Shown here piece after piece: positions 37,362 through 47,088 of a DNA stretch of 64,000 nucleotides. The position numbers and the translations under genes were made by a program. The DNA is from Mammaliicoccus sciuri (lineage in GTDB: Bacteria; Bacillota; Bacilli; Staphylococcales; Staphylococcaceae). Positions within the stretch are counted from its first letter, which is position 1. The number at the start of each line of letters is the position of its first letter. The notes beneath the pieces are model-generated. The model saw only the letters and a program-made list of their open reading frames with translations. It was not told the origin of the DNA and did not search any database. Where the stretch lies: the NCBI RefSeq assembly GCF_002901825.1, contig NZ_PPQD01000017.1, positions 1 to 64,000 on the forward strand. The letters run 5' to 3'.

Positions 37362-37805
37362 ATGTATTTCGTAGATAGCAAAACTTTAACTTTAAAACTA
37401 AATTATTTAGAAAAATTAACGGTAGATTTTGAAACCGAGAAAAATTCTCCATACGCTTTAGAAAGAATCGCACATATGATGATTGAATCTGTAGTTGATA
37501 TTGGGAATTTGATTATTGATGCATTTATTTTAAGAGATCCTGGTAATTATAAAGATGTGATTGATATTATGGAACTTGAAAAAGTCTTCCAACCTTCATC
37601 TGCTGAAGCGATTAGAACATCTATTGATTACAGAAAAGAACTTATTAGAAATTATGAAAATCTTGATCATGATCAATTAAGAAAAGCTTTTGAAATAGCG
37701 ACGCCATTTTATAAACAAGCAATTGAAGATACAAAACATTTTTTAGAAAATGAAAATGTTCCCGTAACAGCTTTTGGTGAAGGAGATAAAAATGAAAGAT
37801 TATAA
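37362..37805 (+). CDS. DUF86/HepT-like protein (YutE)
   Basis: 147 residues, all alpha-helical. HepT toxins carry an Rx4-6H RNase motif near RNxLVHxY; here the corresponding stretch reads YRKELIRNY, so the His is replaced and ribonuclease activity is doubtful. There is no MntA nucleotidyltransferase partner; instead it overlaps the NagD-like phosphatase by 14 bases, the same pair as yutE-yutF. It is probably a core protein of unknown function and not a toxin. AGGAGGTC ribosome site. Confidence 0.8.
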   Translation: MYFVDSKTLTLKLNYLEKLTVDFETEKNSPYALERIAHMMIESVVDIGNLIIDAFILRDPGNYKDVIDIMELEKVFQPSSAEAIRTSIDYRKELIRNYENLDHDQLRKAFEIATPFYKQAIEDTKHFLENENVPVTAFGEGDKNERL

Positions 37806-38559
37806 AGGTTATTTTATTGATATAGACGGTACAATGTATAAAGGTACGGAAGTTATTGAAGGTGCAATCGAATTTATAAATTATTTAAATGAAAATAATA
37901 AAGATTATTTATTCGTTACGAATAACTCTTCAAAAACACCTGCTGAAGTAGCAGAAAAATTAAATAATATGGGTTTTCATACTTCAAGTGAACATGTGAT
38001 TACTTCTGCAATAGCAACTGCTGGATATATAAGTGAAGCTTCTCCTGGCGCATCAGTATATATGGTAGGCGGAAGTGGATTAGAAACTTCTTTAAAAGAT
38101 GCTGGCTTAGTTGTGAAAGAAGATGAACATGTTGATTATGTCGTAATGGGCTTAGATGTGAATATTTCTTATGAAAAGCTTTCAGTAGCATGTTTAGCCG
38201 TTAGAAATGGTGCGAAATTCATATCTACAAATAAAGATGTTTCGATTCCAAATGAAAGAGGATTTTTACCTGGAAATGGTTCGTTGACAAGCGTTGTAAG
38301 TGTATCGACTGGACAGACGCCAGTATTCATCGGTAAACCAGAAACAATAATTATGGAACAAGCAATTGAAAAAATTGGTCATGCTAAAGAAGATTGTGTC
38401 ATGATTGGTGACTTATATGACACTGATATTTTAGCTGGAATCAATAGTGGCATTGATACATTACATGTACAAACTGGTGTAACTTCTTTAGAAGAAATTA
38501 ATAAAAAAGAAGTATTACCAACATATAGCGTTAAGAATTTATTTGAAGTTATTAAGTAA
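37792..38559 (+). CDS. HAD-superfamily phosphatase, NagD-like (YutF)
   Basis: 255 residues with HAD motifs DIDGTMYKG (nucleophile Asp), [13 protein letters not shown] and [10 protein letters not shown], and a class IIA cap as in NagD/p-nitrophenyl phosphatases. The substrate is probably a small sugar or nucleotide phosphate. ATG at 37792 follows AAGGAGA inside the end of the DUF86 gene, so translation is coupled. Confidence 0.9.
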   Translation: MKDYKGYFIDIDGTMYKGTEVIEGAIEFINYLNENNKDYLFVTNNSSKTPAEVAEKLNNMGFHTSSEHVITSAIATAGYISEASPGASVYMVGGSGLETSLKDAGLVVKEDEHVDYVVMGLDVNISYEKLSVACLAVRNGAKFISTNKDVSIPNERGFLPGNGSLTSVVSVSTGQTPVFIGKPETIIMEQAIEKIGHAKEDCVMIGDLYDTDILAGINSGIDTLHVQTGVTSLEEINKKEVLPTYSVKNLFEVIK

Positions 38560-38581
38560 ATTCACATAAGGAGCTGAGAAC

Positions 38582-39550
38582 ATGAATGAGAAAGTACTTG
38601 TTGCAAGACAATTACCAGAAAAGTTTATCAATCAGATTAAAGAATATGCAGAAGTAGATGTTTGGAACAGCGAATTAGAACCAATGCCTCGAGAAGCATT
38701 TTTAGAACGTTCTCAAGAAGCTACAATTGTCATTACGACATTAAGCGAGCAAATTGATGAGGAATTTTTTAACAATGCAACGCACATAAAGGGTGTCGTC
38801 AATTTAGCTGTTGGTTTTGATAATATTGATGTGAAACTTGCTGAAGAAAAAGGTGTTGTTGTTACAAATACACCAGAAGTTTTAACAGAAACGACTGCCG
38901 AATTAGGCTTTACGTTAATGTTAACAGCAGCAAGAAGAATTGTTGAAGCGGTTCAATATGTACATAATGGTGAATGGAAAAGTTGGGGTCCATATCTTTT
39001 AGCAGGAAAAGATGTCCACGGCTCAACAGTTGGTATTTATGGTATGGGCTCGATTGGAGAAGCTTTTGCTAGAAGATTGAAAGGCTTTAATTGTAAAGTA
39101 CTTTATCATAATCGCTCTAGAAAAGAAGAAGCTGAACAGCAATTAAATGTTGAATATCGTACAATGGATGAATTGCTTAATGAGAGTGATTTCGTAGTTT
39201 GTACGGCGCCATTAACACCTGAAACAAAAGGTATATTCAATCGAGAAACTTTTAAAAAAATGAAAAACTCAGCAATTTTAATTAATATTGGACGTGGTGG
39301 TCACATCGTAGAATCTGATTTAATTGAAGCAATTGAACAACAAGAAATTTTAGGTGCAGCATTAGACGTTGTTGAAAGTGAACCCATTTCAGATGACCAT
39401 ACATTTTTAAAAATGGATCAAGTTATCGTTGTGCCACACATCGGCAGTAGTTCAATTGCAACACGAGATAAAATGGTGCAGCTATGCGTTGATAATGCTA
39501 AACAAATTATGTTTAACGAAGAACCAATTACACCGGTTAAGTTAAAATAA
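38582..39550 (+). CDS. D-isomer 2-hydroxyacid dehydrogenase (glyoxylate/hydroxypyruvate reductase-like)
   Basis: 322 residues: substrate domain, then NAD(P)-binding GMGSIGEAFARR, with catalytic Arg in NIGRGG, Glu in DVVESEP and His in VPHIGSS. It should reduce a 2-keto acid such as glyoxylate or hydroxypyruvate; exact substrate not readable. It follows the NagD-like gene by 22 bases and ends at a strong terminator before dlt. Confidence 0.9.
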   Translation: MNEKVLVARQLPEKFINQIKEYAEVDVWNSELEPMPREAFLERSQEATIVITTLSEQIDEEFFNNATHIKGVVNLAVGFDNIDVKLAEEKGVVVTNTPEVLTETTAELGFTLMLTAARRIVEAVQYVHNGEWKSWGPYLLAGKDVHGSTVGIYGMGSIGEAFARRLKGFNCKVLYHNRSRKEEAEQQLNVEYRTMDELLNESDFVVCTAPLTPETKGIFNRETFKKMKNSAILINIGRGGHIVESDLIEAIEQQEILGAALDVVESEPISDDHTFLKMDQVIVVPHIGSSSIATRDKMVQLCVDNAKQIMFNEEPITPVKLK

Positions 39551-39570
39551 TCAAACGAAATTAATAAATA

Positions 39571-39613
39571 AAAAGACAAACCAAAAGAATTAAATTTTTG
39601 GTTTGTCTTTTTA
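39571..39613 (+). terminator. Terminator upstream of the dlt operon
   Basis: AAAGACAAACCAAAA pairs with TTTTGGTTTGTCTTT, then a T run. Confidence 0.9.
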
Positions 39614-39647
39614 TTGCCATATATTGCTAATTTTTTACATATAATTC

Positions 39648-39676
39648 TTGATATTCGATTATGTATAGAATATAAT
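39648..39676 (+). promoter_or_regulatory. Promoter of dltXABCD
   Basis: TTGATA (39648-39653), 17 bases, TATAAT (39671-39676), about 46 bases before dltX. No operator for a specific regulator was recognised. Confidence 0.75.
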
Positions 39677-39721
39677 GATGAAATAGAATAATTACAAAAT
39701 TAAAACACAAGGAGATTAACA

Positions 39722-39865
39722 ATGGAAAAAATTAGGGATATTATAAACTCTGAAAACTTTAAATTGATTGGTTTGACGATTTTCTATTTACTAATCATGA
39801 TTGTGTTATTTTGGATTTATGCTGGTGGAAGCGCAAGTAATGATTTTATATATAATGAATTTTAA
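39722..39865 (+). CDS. dltX: Teichoic acid D-Ala incorporation-associated protein DltX
   Basis: A 47-residue membrane peptide with one helix (about 16-35, IGLTIFYLLIMIVLFWIYAG) and the C-terminal FIYNEF motif that is conserved in DltX and needed for D-alanylation. AAGGAGATTAACA precedes the ATG. It is too short for most gene finders but its place before dltA and its sequence make it certain. Confidence 0.95.
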   Translation: MEKIRDIINSENFKLIGLTIFYLLIMIVLFWIYAGGSASNDFIYNEF

Positions 39866-39880
39866 TAAAGGAGAAAGTTT

Positions 39881-41341
39881 ATGAGGGACATCTTAGAAAA
39901 AGTAACATTTATGAATAAGTGGCATGCTGATAAGGTTGCTATAAACTATAGAGATGAAGTAATAACTTATGGTGAATTAGATCTTTATTCTAATAAATTA
40001 GCTACTTTAATTAAAGGTTCTGGAAAGCCTATAGTACTTTATGGTCATATGTCACCTTATATGATTGTGGGAATGATTGCGAGTATGAAAGCAGGCATTG
40101 GTTACGTTCCAATTGATACTTCTATTCCATTAGAAAGAATAGAGCATATCATTGATAAGGTTGAGCCTGTTTTTATTTTGAATACAACTGGAAATTTATT
40201 GAATAATTTACATGTAAAGCAAATAATGATAGAAGAAATACTTGCTGTTGAATCAGTGGATCAAGACTTCAAGAGAATAACTGATAAAGACATTGTTTAT
40301 ACAATATTTACATCTGGATCTACAGGATTTCCAAAAGGTGTACAAATAAGATATGAAAGTCTTGTTGATTTTACAGAATGGATGCTGGAATTAAATCAAA
40401 TAGGCGAGCATAGAATGTGGTTAAATCAAGCGCCGTTTTCTTTTGACTTGTCTGTCATGGCCATTTATCCATGTTTAATGACTGGCGGTACACTTCAACT
40501 TGTCGATAAGAAGATGATTGAAAAGCCTAAACAATTATATGAATTGCTCGAACATAAAGCAGTAGAAAGCTGGGTATCTACACCTTCATTTTTAGAAATG
40601 TGTCTGTTATTGCCTAATTTTAATGAAACACATTATCCGAAATTAAAGCAGTTCTTCTTCTGTGGAGAGATATTGAGTCATAAAACAGCACAGAAATTAC
40701 ATGATTTGTTTACGACATCAACTATTTATAATACATATGGACCAACTGAAGCTACAGTTGCTGTAACGAGTATACAAATCACGCAAGAAATACTGGATCA
40801 ATTTAAACCTTTACCAATAGGCAAAGTACGCCCAAATAGTGAATTGAAGTTAACAGATGAAGGTGAATTAATTATTATTGGTAAAAGTGTGAGCCAAGGT
40901 TACTTAAAAGATGAAGAAAAACATAATAAAGTGTTTAAAATCATTGATGGCCAATTAAATTATCATACAGGTGACAAAGCAACCTATCGAGATGGTTATT
41001 GGTTCATTAACGGAAGAATTGATTTTCAAATTAAGATCAATGGTTATCGTATGGAACTTGAAGAAATTGAAAGCGTACTTGAACACTTACCAGATGTTAA
41101 ACAAGCTGTCATTTCACCAATCAAACAGGGTGAGAAAATCCAATATTTACATGCAACAATTGTGCCAATAGCTGATGTGCTAGCAAGTGAAAATGATATG
41201 ACAATGCATTTGAAACATGAATTGAAATTACATTTACCTGAATACATGATTCCTAGAAAATTCAGCTATGCTAAACAGCTACCTTTAACGGCTAACGGTA
41301 AATTAGATCGCAACAAAGTATTAGAGAGGTTAAATTCATGA
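39881..41341 (+). CDS. dltA: D-alanine--D-alanyl carrier protein ligase
   Basis: 486 residues, an adenylate-forming enzyme: P-loop FTSGSTGFPKG, NTYGPTEATV, HTGDKA and the C-terminal catalytic Lys in TANGKLDR. It activates D-alanine and loads it onto DltC. It overlaps dltB by 4 bases (ATGA). AAGGAG ribosome site. Confidence 0.97.
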   Translation: MRDILEKVTFMNKWHADKVAINYRDEVITYGELDLYSNKLATLIKGSGKPIVLYGHMSPYMIVGMIASMKAGIGYVPIDTSIPLERIEHIIDKVEPVFILNTTGNLLNNLHVKQIMIEEILAVESVDQDFKRITDKDIVYTIFTSGSTGFPKGVQIRYESLVDFTEWMLELNQIGEHRMWLNQAPFSFDLSVMAIYPCLMTGGTLQLVDKKMIEKPKQLYELLEHKAVESWVSTPSFLEMCLLLPNFNETHYPKLKQFFFCGEILSHKTAQKLHDLFTTSTIYNTYGPTEATVAVTSIQITQEILDQFKPLPIGKVRPNSELKLTDEGELIIIGKSVSQGYLKDEEKHNKVFKIIDGQLNYHTGDKATYRDGYWFINGRIDFQIKINGYRMELEEIESVLEHLPDVKQAVISPIKQGEKIQYLHATIVPIADVLASENDMTMHLKHELKLHLPEYMIPRKFSYAKQLPLTANGKLDRNKVLERLNS

Positions 41342-42558
41342 CACCATATGGAGAATTTACTTATTTCTACATCTGTTTAATCTTAATGTTACCCGTTATT
41401 ATTTTAGGATTAATCGGTAAGAAAAGTCTTATATACAATAGGCTAATAACCTTAATTATGCTTGTTTTAATATTTTCGGATGACAGTAAAAATTTATTCG
41501 ATAATCAATATTTAAGTTATCAACTCATTTTCTTTGCACTGTATGTATGTTATCAAGTTGTTTTGATTAGAACTTATAACACGCTCGTAAAGAAAACAAA
41601 CAACTTTAAGTTATATGTGAGTGCAATATTTTTATCTATATTACCGTTAATTATTGTCAAAGTATTACAAAGTAGTTGGCTTGGAACACATCAACTTACA
41701 ATACATGGTAATAGAGTCATTGAATTTATTGGATTCTTAGGAATTTCTTATATTGCATTTAAGAGCATTCAACTCATTATGGAAATTCGTGATAGTCGAA
41801 TTAAGTCTATTGATACGATGAAATTAATCGATTTTATTACATTCTTTCCAACAATCTCATCTGGTCCAATAGATCGATATAAACGCTTTATTAAAGATGA
41901 AGAGAAGACAATAGAACCTGAAAAGTACTATGACATGCTTATCAAAGCGATACATATGGTGTTTATGGGATTCTTGTATAAATATATCATTGCTTATTAC
42001 ATAAATGAGTATGTGATAAAAGTTGTACCAATAGACACGGATCCAACATTTTTAAATTACTTATATTATATGTATGGTTATAGTTTCTATTTATTCTTTG
42101 ATTTTGCAGGATACAGTTTATTTGCAATTGCATTTAGTTATTTATTTGGTGTGCAAACACCTGTTAACTTTAACCAACCATTTAAAGCTAAAAATATTAA
42201 AGATTTCTGGAATAGATGGCATATGAGTTTATCATTTTGGTTTAGAGATTGCGTATATATGCGATTTGTATTTTGGGTATCTAAAGAAAAATTATTAAAA
42301 GATAAATTATTAATATCTAATTTAGGATTTTTCTTGAATTTCTTTATTATGGGTATTTGGCATGGTATTGAATTGCATTATATTTTGTATGGTTTATATC
42401 ATGCATTGCTATTTATTGGGTATGGCTATTACGAACAATGGCGTAAAAAACATCCTATAAAGATGAATCCAAGCATTATGAACATAGTAGCAATTTTAAT
42501 TACATTCCATTGTATAGCATTTGGATTTTTACTTTTCTCAGGCAAGTTAATACATTAA
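41338..42558 (+). CDS. dltB: D-alanyl transfer protein DltB (MBOAT family)
   Basis: 406 residues with about 11-12 membrane helices. The MBOAT His is in MGIWHGIELHY, and FWNRWHMSLSFWFRD is the family signature. It passes D-alanine from DltC across the membrane towards teichoic acids. Confidence 0.96.
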   Translation: MTPYGEFTYFYICLILMLPVIILGLIGKKSLIYNRLITLIMLVLIFSDDSKNLFDNQYLSYQLIFFALYVCYQVVLIRTYNTLVKKTNNFKLYVSAIFLSILPLIIVKVLQSSWLGTHQLTIHGNRVIEFIGFLGISYIAFKSIQLIMEIRDSRIKSIDTMKLIDFITFFPTISSGPIDRYKRFIKDEEKTIEPEKYYDMLIKAIHMVFMGFLYKYIIAYYINEYVIKVVPIDTDPTFLNYLYYMYGYSFYLFFDFAGYSLFAIAFSYLFGVQTPVNFNQPFKAKNIKDFWNRWHMSLSFWFRDCVYMRFVFWVSKEKLLKDKLLISNLGFFLNFFIMGIWHGIELHYILYGLYHALLFIGYGYYEQWRKKHPIKMNPSIMNIVAILITFHCIAFGFLLFSGKLIH

Positions 42559-42574
42559 ATAAGGGAGTTATATT

Positions 42575-42811
42575 ATGAATTTTGAAGAGAGTGTTTTAAA
42601 TATTTTAGCAGAAGTTGCAGAAAATGATATCGTTAAAGAAAATCCTGATATTGAAATATTTGAAGAAGGCATTATCGATTCATTTGCGACAGTAGGGTTA
42701 TTATTAGAAATTCAAAATAATTTAGGCATTGATGTAACAATTACTGATTTTGATAGAGATGAGTGGGCAACACCAAATAAAATTATAGCAGTACTTAAGG
42801 AATTACAATGA
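42575..42811 (+). CDS. dltC: D-alanyl carrier protein
   Basis: A 78-residue acyl carrier-like protein. Ser36 in GIIDSFATV carries the phosphopantetheine. AAGGGAG ribosome site; overlaps dltD by 4 bases. Confidence 0.96.
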   Translation: MNFEESVLNILAEVAENDIVKENPDIEIFEEGIIDSFATVGLLLEIQNNLGIDVTITDFDRDEWATPNKIIAVLKELQ

Positions 42812-43989
42812 AATTAAAGTTATTGTTACCATTATTAATAAGTGGTTTATTATTCGGTTTATTTTTACTCGTACCAGTAGAATGGATTAAATCATTTTCA
42901 AAGTATGACAGTATTAATAACGAAGCGATATCTTTAGATGATACAGTACTAAAAGGTGTGCACTCACAAGAAGAAATGTTATTAAGTAAAAATTTCTATC
43001 CAATCTTTGGGTCAAGTGAATTGGAAAAACAAGACATCTTCCATCCAGCGTATATCTTGAATGACAAAAAAGCGAAATTGCAACCATATCTAATAGGTAC
43101 GGGTGGATCAACTGATTTAATTCATGCAATTAATATGGGAAGCCAAGCACATAATCTAAAAGGTAAAAAAATAGCGATTATTATTTCGCCACAATGGTTT
43201 ACAGATCATGGACTGACAAATGATAACTTTAGTGCTCGCTTTTCACCATTGCAAGCTGATCACTTATTTAAAAATAAAGTGTTAAGTCCAGAAATTAAAG
43301 ATCGTTTTGCTAAAAGATTAGCGCAATTTAAACAATTAAAATCAGACCCATACTTGAAATCAGTCATAGAAAAAGAAAATCATCATTATAATGAAGGTAC
43401 ATTTATGAATGATTTTGAAAAAAATATCTATGAAAAACACGACGCTTTGAAATCAATTTTTGGACAAGAAAAAGCAAAGTTACATAGAAAAGAACGCCAT
43501 CATTTTAATCATATGAATTGGAATGACTTGAAGTTATACGCTTCAGAATATGGCGCACAACATTCAAGAACAAACAAATTTGGTATGAATGATAAATATT
43601 GGCATTTATTAAAACAGCAACGTAAAAGATATAATCGTAATTACGAGTTTAATATGCATTCGAAAGAATTTGATGATTTACAATTATTAATCGATACTTT
43701 AAAAGAAGCTAAAGCAGACCCATTGTTTATTGTGATTCCAGCAAATGGAAAATGGTATGATCATATTCATGTGGATAAAGAAAAACGTGAAGCGGTATAT
43801 GAGAAAATCAATCACATGATTCAAAAGAATGATATGAAAGTATACGATTTAACCGATAAAGAATATGAACCGTATGTAATAACAGACGCCGTTCATATAG
43901 GATGGAAAGGCTGGGTATATATTAATGAACAAATGATACAACACATCAATGGAACATATGATGGAAAAGTGAGTAGACAGTATCATTAA
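42808..43989 (+). CDS. dltD: D-alanine transfer protein DltD
   Basis: 393 residues: one N-terminal membrane anchor (about 5-22) and an extracellular SGNH-like domain with [10 protein letters not shown] (catalytic Ser) and [10 protein letters not shown] near the C-terminus. It completes D-Ala transfer to lipoteichoic acid. Last gene of the operon with a long perfect terminator. Confidence 0.96.
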   Translation: MKLKLLLPLLISGLLFGLFLLVPVEWIKSFSKYDSINNEAISLDDTVLKGVHSQEEMLLSKNFYPIFGSSELEKQDIFHPAYILNDKKAKLQPYLIGTGGSTDLIHAINMGSQAHNLKGKKIAIIISPQWFTDHGLTNDNFSARFSPLQADHLFKNKVLSPEIKDRFAKRLAQFKQLKSDPYLKSVIEKENHHYNEGTFMNDFEKNIYEKHDALKSIFGQEKAKLHRKERHHFNHMNWNDLKLYASEYGAQHSRTNKFGMNDKYWHLLKQQRKRYNRNYEFNMHSKEFDDLQLLIDTLKEAKADPLFIVIPANGKWYDHIHVDKEKREAVYEKINHMIQKNDMKVYDLTDKEYEPYVITDAVHIGWKGWVYINEQMIQHINGTYDGKVSRQYH

Positions 43990-44004
43990 TATTACCTAGG
44001 AAAT

Positions 44005-44045
44005 AAAAAACAGGACATCGTTTATAAACGATGTCCTGTTTTTTA
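44005..44045. terminator. Bidirectional terminator, dlt operon / NifU-like gene
   Basis: A perfect 18-bp stem with ACAGGACATCGTTT and its complement, A and T tracts on both sides, between convergent genes. Confidence 0.93.
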
Positions 44046-44057
44046 TTAATTATGAAG

Positions 44058-44300
44058 TTAGAATACTTGTTCTACTTCCACTACGCCAGGTACTTCTTCT
44101 AATAAAGCACGTTCTATGCCAGCTTTTAGCGTAATAGTAGAACTTGGGCAAGTACCACAAGCACCAAGTAGACGTAATTTAACAATCCCGTCATCAACAT
44201 CTACTAATTCACAGTCGCCACCATCACGTAATAAGAATGGTCTTAACTTTTCGAGTACATCACTAACTTGATCAAACATTGTTTGTTGTTCGGTAGCCAT
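44058..44300 (-). CDS. NifU C-terminal domain Fe-S protein (YutI/Nfu)
   Basis: 80 residues, a complete Nfu domain with the cluster-binding CxxC in GACGTCPSS. Such proteins carry iron-sulfur clusters from the Suf scaffold to target enzymes. The ATG complementary to 44298-44300 follows a GAGGAGT site; upstream ATGs lie before or within that site. Divergent from the YuzD-like gene. Confidence 0.92.
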   Translation of the reverse strand: MATEQQTMFDQVSDVLEKLRPFLLRDGGDCELVDVDDGIVKLRLLGACGTCPSSTITLKAGIERALLEEVPGVVEVEQVF

Positions 44301-44409
44301 ATATATTAATACTCCTCTCATCAAGTGTTATTAGATACATTAATCTTATTTATCTATTATAATAGAAATAAGGTAAAAAATCTATTCATGAAACTAGGGG
44401 GATGCTAAA

Positions 44410-44736
44410 ATGTCCAAGGCAAGTATAGTAATTTATGGGGCTGATGTTGTATGTGCAAGTTGTGTAAATGCACCATCATCAAAAGACACATTTGAATGGT
44501 TACAAGCAATTTTAGGAAGAAAATATCCAGAGTTAAACCTTGAATACACATATATTGATATTATGAAACAAACAGAAAATTTAACAGATCACGACCAACA
44601 ATTTATCGAAAGAATAAACGAAGACGAACTTTTCTATCCACTTGTAACAATCAATGATGAATACGTAGCAGATGGTTATGTTCAATTAAAGCCAGTAACA
44701 AAATTTATAGATGAACACGTAGCAGTAGAACAATAA
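44410..44736 (+). CDS. YuzD family (DUF1462) protein
   Basis: 108 residues, thioredoxin-like, with CASC (VVCASCVNAP) near the N-terminus and YPLVTINDEYVADGYV. The conserved CxxC suggests a redox or metal role, probably tied to iron-sulfur proteins by its neighbourhood. Function unproven. No terminator follows directly; array D starts about 76 bases on. Confidence 0.85.
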   Translation: MSKASIVIYGADVVCASCVNAPSSKDTFEWLQAILGRKYPELNLEYTYIDIMKQTENLTDHDQQFIERINEDELFYPLVTINDEYVADGYVQLKPVTKFIDEHVAVEQ

Positions 44737-44789
44737 AAAAATGAATAAAGTTGGGGAGATTATTTGGGACAGCTGAGTTGGGTAGAGTA

Positions 44790-45047
44790 TAGATGTGAGA
44801 AAAGTCAAGTCGTGGCTTAACTCCTGAATAAAGCCAAGAGATAGTCGAAGTCATGGCTTAACTCCTGAATAAAGCCAAGAGATAGTCGAAGTCATGGCTT
44901 AATGTCCGAGTAAAGCCAAGAGATAGTCGAAGTCGTGGCTTAACTCCTGAATAAAGCCAAGAGATAGTCGAAGTCGTGGCTTAATGAGTAAGTATAGCCA
45001 AGAGATAGCCAAAGATGTGAGTTAAAGAGGCAGTAAACTCACATCTT
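44790..45047. repeat. Tandem hairpin array D (6 units, 41-bp period)
   Basis: TGGCTT repeats start at 44813, 44854, 44895, 44936 and 44977, and a TGAGTT variant at 45018, 41 bases apart. AAGCCA and TGGCTT flank a 17-base segment with the core AGTCGAAG. The array ends in a different hairpin, AAGATGTGAGTT/AACTCACATCTT with a 12-bp perfect stem (45012-45047). The gap is between convergent genes. Confidence 0.92.
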
Positions 45048-45075
45048 CACTTCCAACCACCCCCACATACAACAG

Positions 45076-45109
45076 AAAAAAAGTAGCAGAGTAATCTGCT
45101 ACTTTTTTC
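45076..45109. terminator. Bidirectional terminator at the end of yutJ
   Basis: AAAAAAGTAGCAGA pairs with TCTGCTACTTTTTT over a 4-base loop. Confidence 0.92.
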
Positions 45110-46174
45110 TTATCCGTTATGATATTTATATAACCATAGAACACCTGATTTAATGACTCTTGCTAAACGACCTGTTACGGTTTGTTCCATTAAATAAGCG
45201 AAGCCTTGTTTTTCACCAAGTGAACCTACAAATCCTTGTGGTTTTAATTCTGGCATCTTTTCAGGTAATGGTTTGTTTGCCCATTGTAATTTCATGACTT
45301 CAGCGATTTGATCAGCTTGTATTTCTGCTAAATATGCGCTTGGTGCATGAGGTAATGCTGCACAATCACCTACAATATATACATTTGGATATGTTGGAAT
45401 TTGATGATATTGATTTACGATAACCCTTCTACCGTCGTTTGTATCAACTGGAAGATTTCTAACGATTTCAACTGGTTGTATACCGGCAGTCCATACAACT
45501 AAATCAACGTTATGAATATCTTCATTGTTATACAGTTGTCCGGGTTCAACTTTAGTGATATTTGAATTTGGTACAACTTCTACACTATGTTTATCAAACC
45601 ATTTTTTTACGTATTTACTTAATTTCTCTGGGAATGCAGGTAAAATTCGTGAACCTCTATCAAAAAGTTTAATTTTAATATCTTGTCTACTTTCACGTAA
45701 TTCACTTGCAAGTTCTATACCACTTAATCCTGCACCGACGATACCAACAGTTGCATCACTTGGTAAGTCACATATTGCTTGGTATGTTTTGCGTGCGTTT
45801 TGTACAGTTTGAATACTATAGGTATATTCTTTTGCGCCAGGTACGTTGTGATATTTGTCTTCACAACCTAGACCTATTACAAGTTCATCATAATCAACTC
45901 GTGTATCTCCAACTGAAACAATTTGATTGTCTAAATCAATATCAGTAATTTCCCCGTATACTGTATTAATTTTTTTATCTTTTGGAAATTGAACACGAAT
46001 ATCTTTATCTGGTTTTGTGCCTGCTGCTAATGCGTAGAACTCTGTTTTTAAACCGTGAAATGGCATACGATCAATCAGCGTAATTGAATAATCGGAAGGT
46101 AATGTGCTAGGAAGTATTTCTTTCATTAAGCGCATATTACCGTATCCGCCCCCTAATAATACTAAGCTTTTCAT
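45110..46174 (-). CDS. NADH dehydrogenase-like FAD oxidoreductase (YutJ)
   Basis: 354 residues of the type II NADH dehydrogenase fold: FAD motif LLGGGYGNMRL, NAD motif GIVGAGLSGIELA, VVWTAGIQP and the second FAD motif VYIVGDCAALP. Shorter and divergent from the canonical Ndh at 47089, and the electron acceptor is unknown. The ATG complementary to 46172-46174 follows AAAGGAGA; an earlier ATG would lie before that site. Confidence 0.9.
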   Translation of the reverse strand: MKSLVLLGGGYGNMRLMKEILPSTLPSDYSITLIDRMPFHGLKTEFYALAAGTKPDKDIRVQFPKDKKINTVYGEITDIDLDNQIVSVGDTRVDYDELVIGLGCEDKYHNVPGAKEYTYSIQTVQNARKTYQAICDLPSDATVGIVGAGLSGIELASELRESRQDIKIKLFDRGSRILPAFPEKLSKYVKKWFDKHSVEVVPNSNITKVEPGQLYNNEDIHNVDLVVWTAGIQPVEIVRNLPVDTNDGRRVIVNQYHQIPTYPNVYIVGDCAALPHAPSAYLAEIQADQIAEVMKLQWANKPLPEKMPELKPQGFVGSLGEKQGFAYLMEQTVTGRLARVIKSGVLWLYKYHNG

Positions 46175-46327
46175 CGTTATTCTCCTTTGTCCATAAATCA
46201 AATTTCTACAAATTTGTATGTATATATTTTATAATATATAAGTATACTTTTAGTATAATCGTTTTTGGCATAAACTACAATGAATGTTAAAATAGTTTAA
46301 TGAATAAAAAGTGAGTAGGTGAACACA

Positions 46328-46564
46328 TTGAACCCAATTGTCGAATTTTGTATTTCAAACTTGGCCAAAGGTGCTGATGTAGTGTTTAACAAGCTCGACA
46401 ATGATCCAGAAGTAGATGTATTGGAATACGGTTGTCTACAAAATTGTGGACCATGTGCTAGAGGGTTATATGCATTAGTCAACGGAGATATGGTCAAGGG
46501 AGAAACACCAGAAGAATTACTTGAAAATATATATAGTCATATAGAAGAAAATTGGATTTTTTAG
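46328..46564 (+). CDS. YuzB family (DUF1450) protein
   Basis: 78 residues with cysteines in IVEFCISN and [18 protein letters not shown], probably binding iron-sulfur or zinc. The TTG at 46328 follows AGTAGGTGA and gives the conserved start NPIVEF. Followed after 11 bases by the HesB-like gene; function unknown. Confidence 0.87.
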   Translation: MNPIVEFCISNLAKGADVVFNKLDNDPEVDVLEYGCLQNCGPCARGLYALVNGDMVKGETPEELLENIYSHIEENWIF

Positions 46565-46575
46565 GAGGAATAAAT

Positions 46576-46935
46576 ATGTCAACTGTTATATTAACTGAAG
46601 CAGCAGCTTATGAAGTTAAAGATATGATGAAAAATAACGATATGCCAAATGGTTATTTGAAAGTATCTGTTAAAGGTGGCGGTTGTACAGGACTTTCTTA
46701 CGGAATGTCAGCAGAAGAAGAACCGGCTGAGAATGATGAAGTTCTAGAGTTTTATGGTGTGAAAGTGTTAGTAGATAAAAACGATGCACCAATTTTAAAT
46801 GGTACAACAATTGACTTTAAGACATCTTTAATGGGTGGCGGATTTGCGATTGAAAACCCTAATGCTATTGCAGCTTGTGGTTGCGGAAGTTCATTTAAGA
46901 CAAGAGATGTTTCAGGTACGCCAGAACAATGCTAA
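46576..46935 (+). CDS. HesB/IscA-type Fe-S carrier (YutM)
   Basis: 119 residues with the three A-type carrier cysteines: KGGGCTGLSY and, near the C-terminus, ACGCGSSF. These proteins deliver clusters to target enzymes. TAGGAGGAA ribosome site. Part of the iron-sulfur/NADH oxidation cluster. Confidence 0.93.
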   Translation: MSTVILTEAAAYEVKDMMKNNDMPNGYLKVSVKGGGCTGLSYGMSAEEEPAENDEVLEFYGVKVLVDKNDAPILNGTTIDFKTSLMGGGFAIENPNAIAACGCGSSFKTRDVSGTPEQC

Positions 46936-47013
46936 GGAATTGATATGTCACACTTGAATTTATCTTTATAAAAATATACAATAAAACTTGTATGTAAATA
47001 GTATTATCTTTAT

Positions 47014-47031
47014 TTGTGAGGAAAAACACAA
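47014..47031. promoter_or_regulatory. Rex-binding site upstream of ndh
   Basis: TTGTGAGGAAAAACACAA matches the Rex consensus TTGTGA-N6-TCACAA at all but one position. Rex senses the NADH/NAD+ ratio, and ndh is a known Rex target in Bacillus. It lies 58 bases before the start codon. Confidence 0.75.
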
Positions 47032-47088
47032 AGTGACACAACTTTCCTATAAGTGTCAAACAAAATTTAGAAAGTATAGGTGAAAATA

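Noticed and set aside
37362-38559. HepT-MntA toxin-antitoxin pair
   Set aside because: The HepT RNase motif is lost and the partner is a HAD phosphatase, matching the core yutE-yutF pair.
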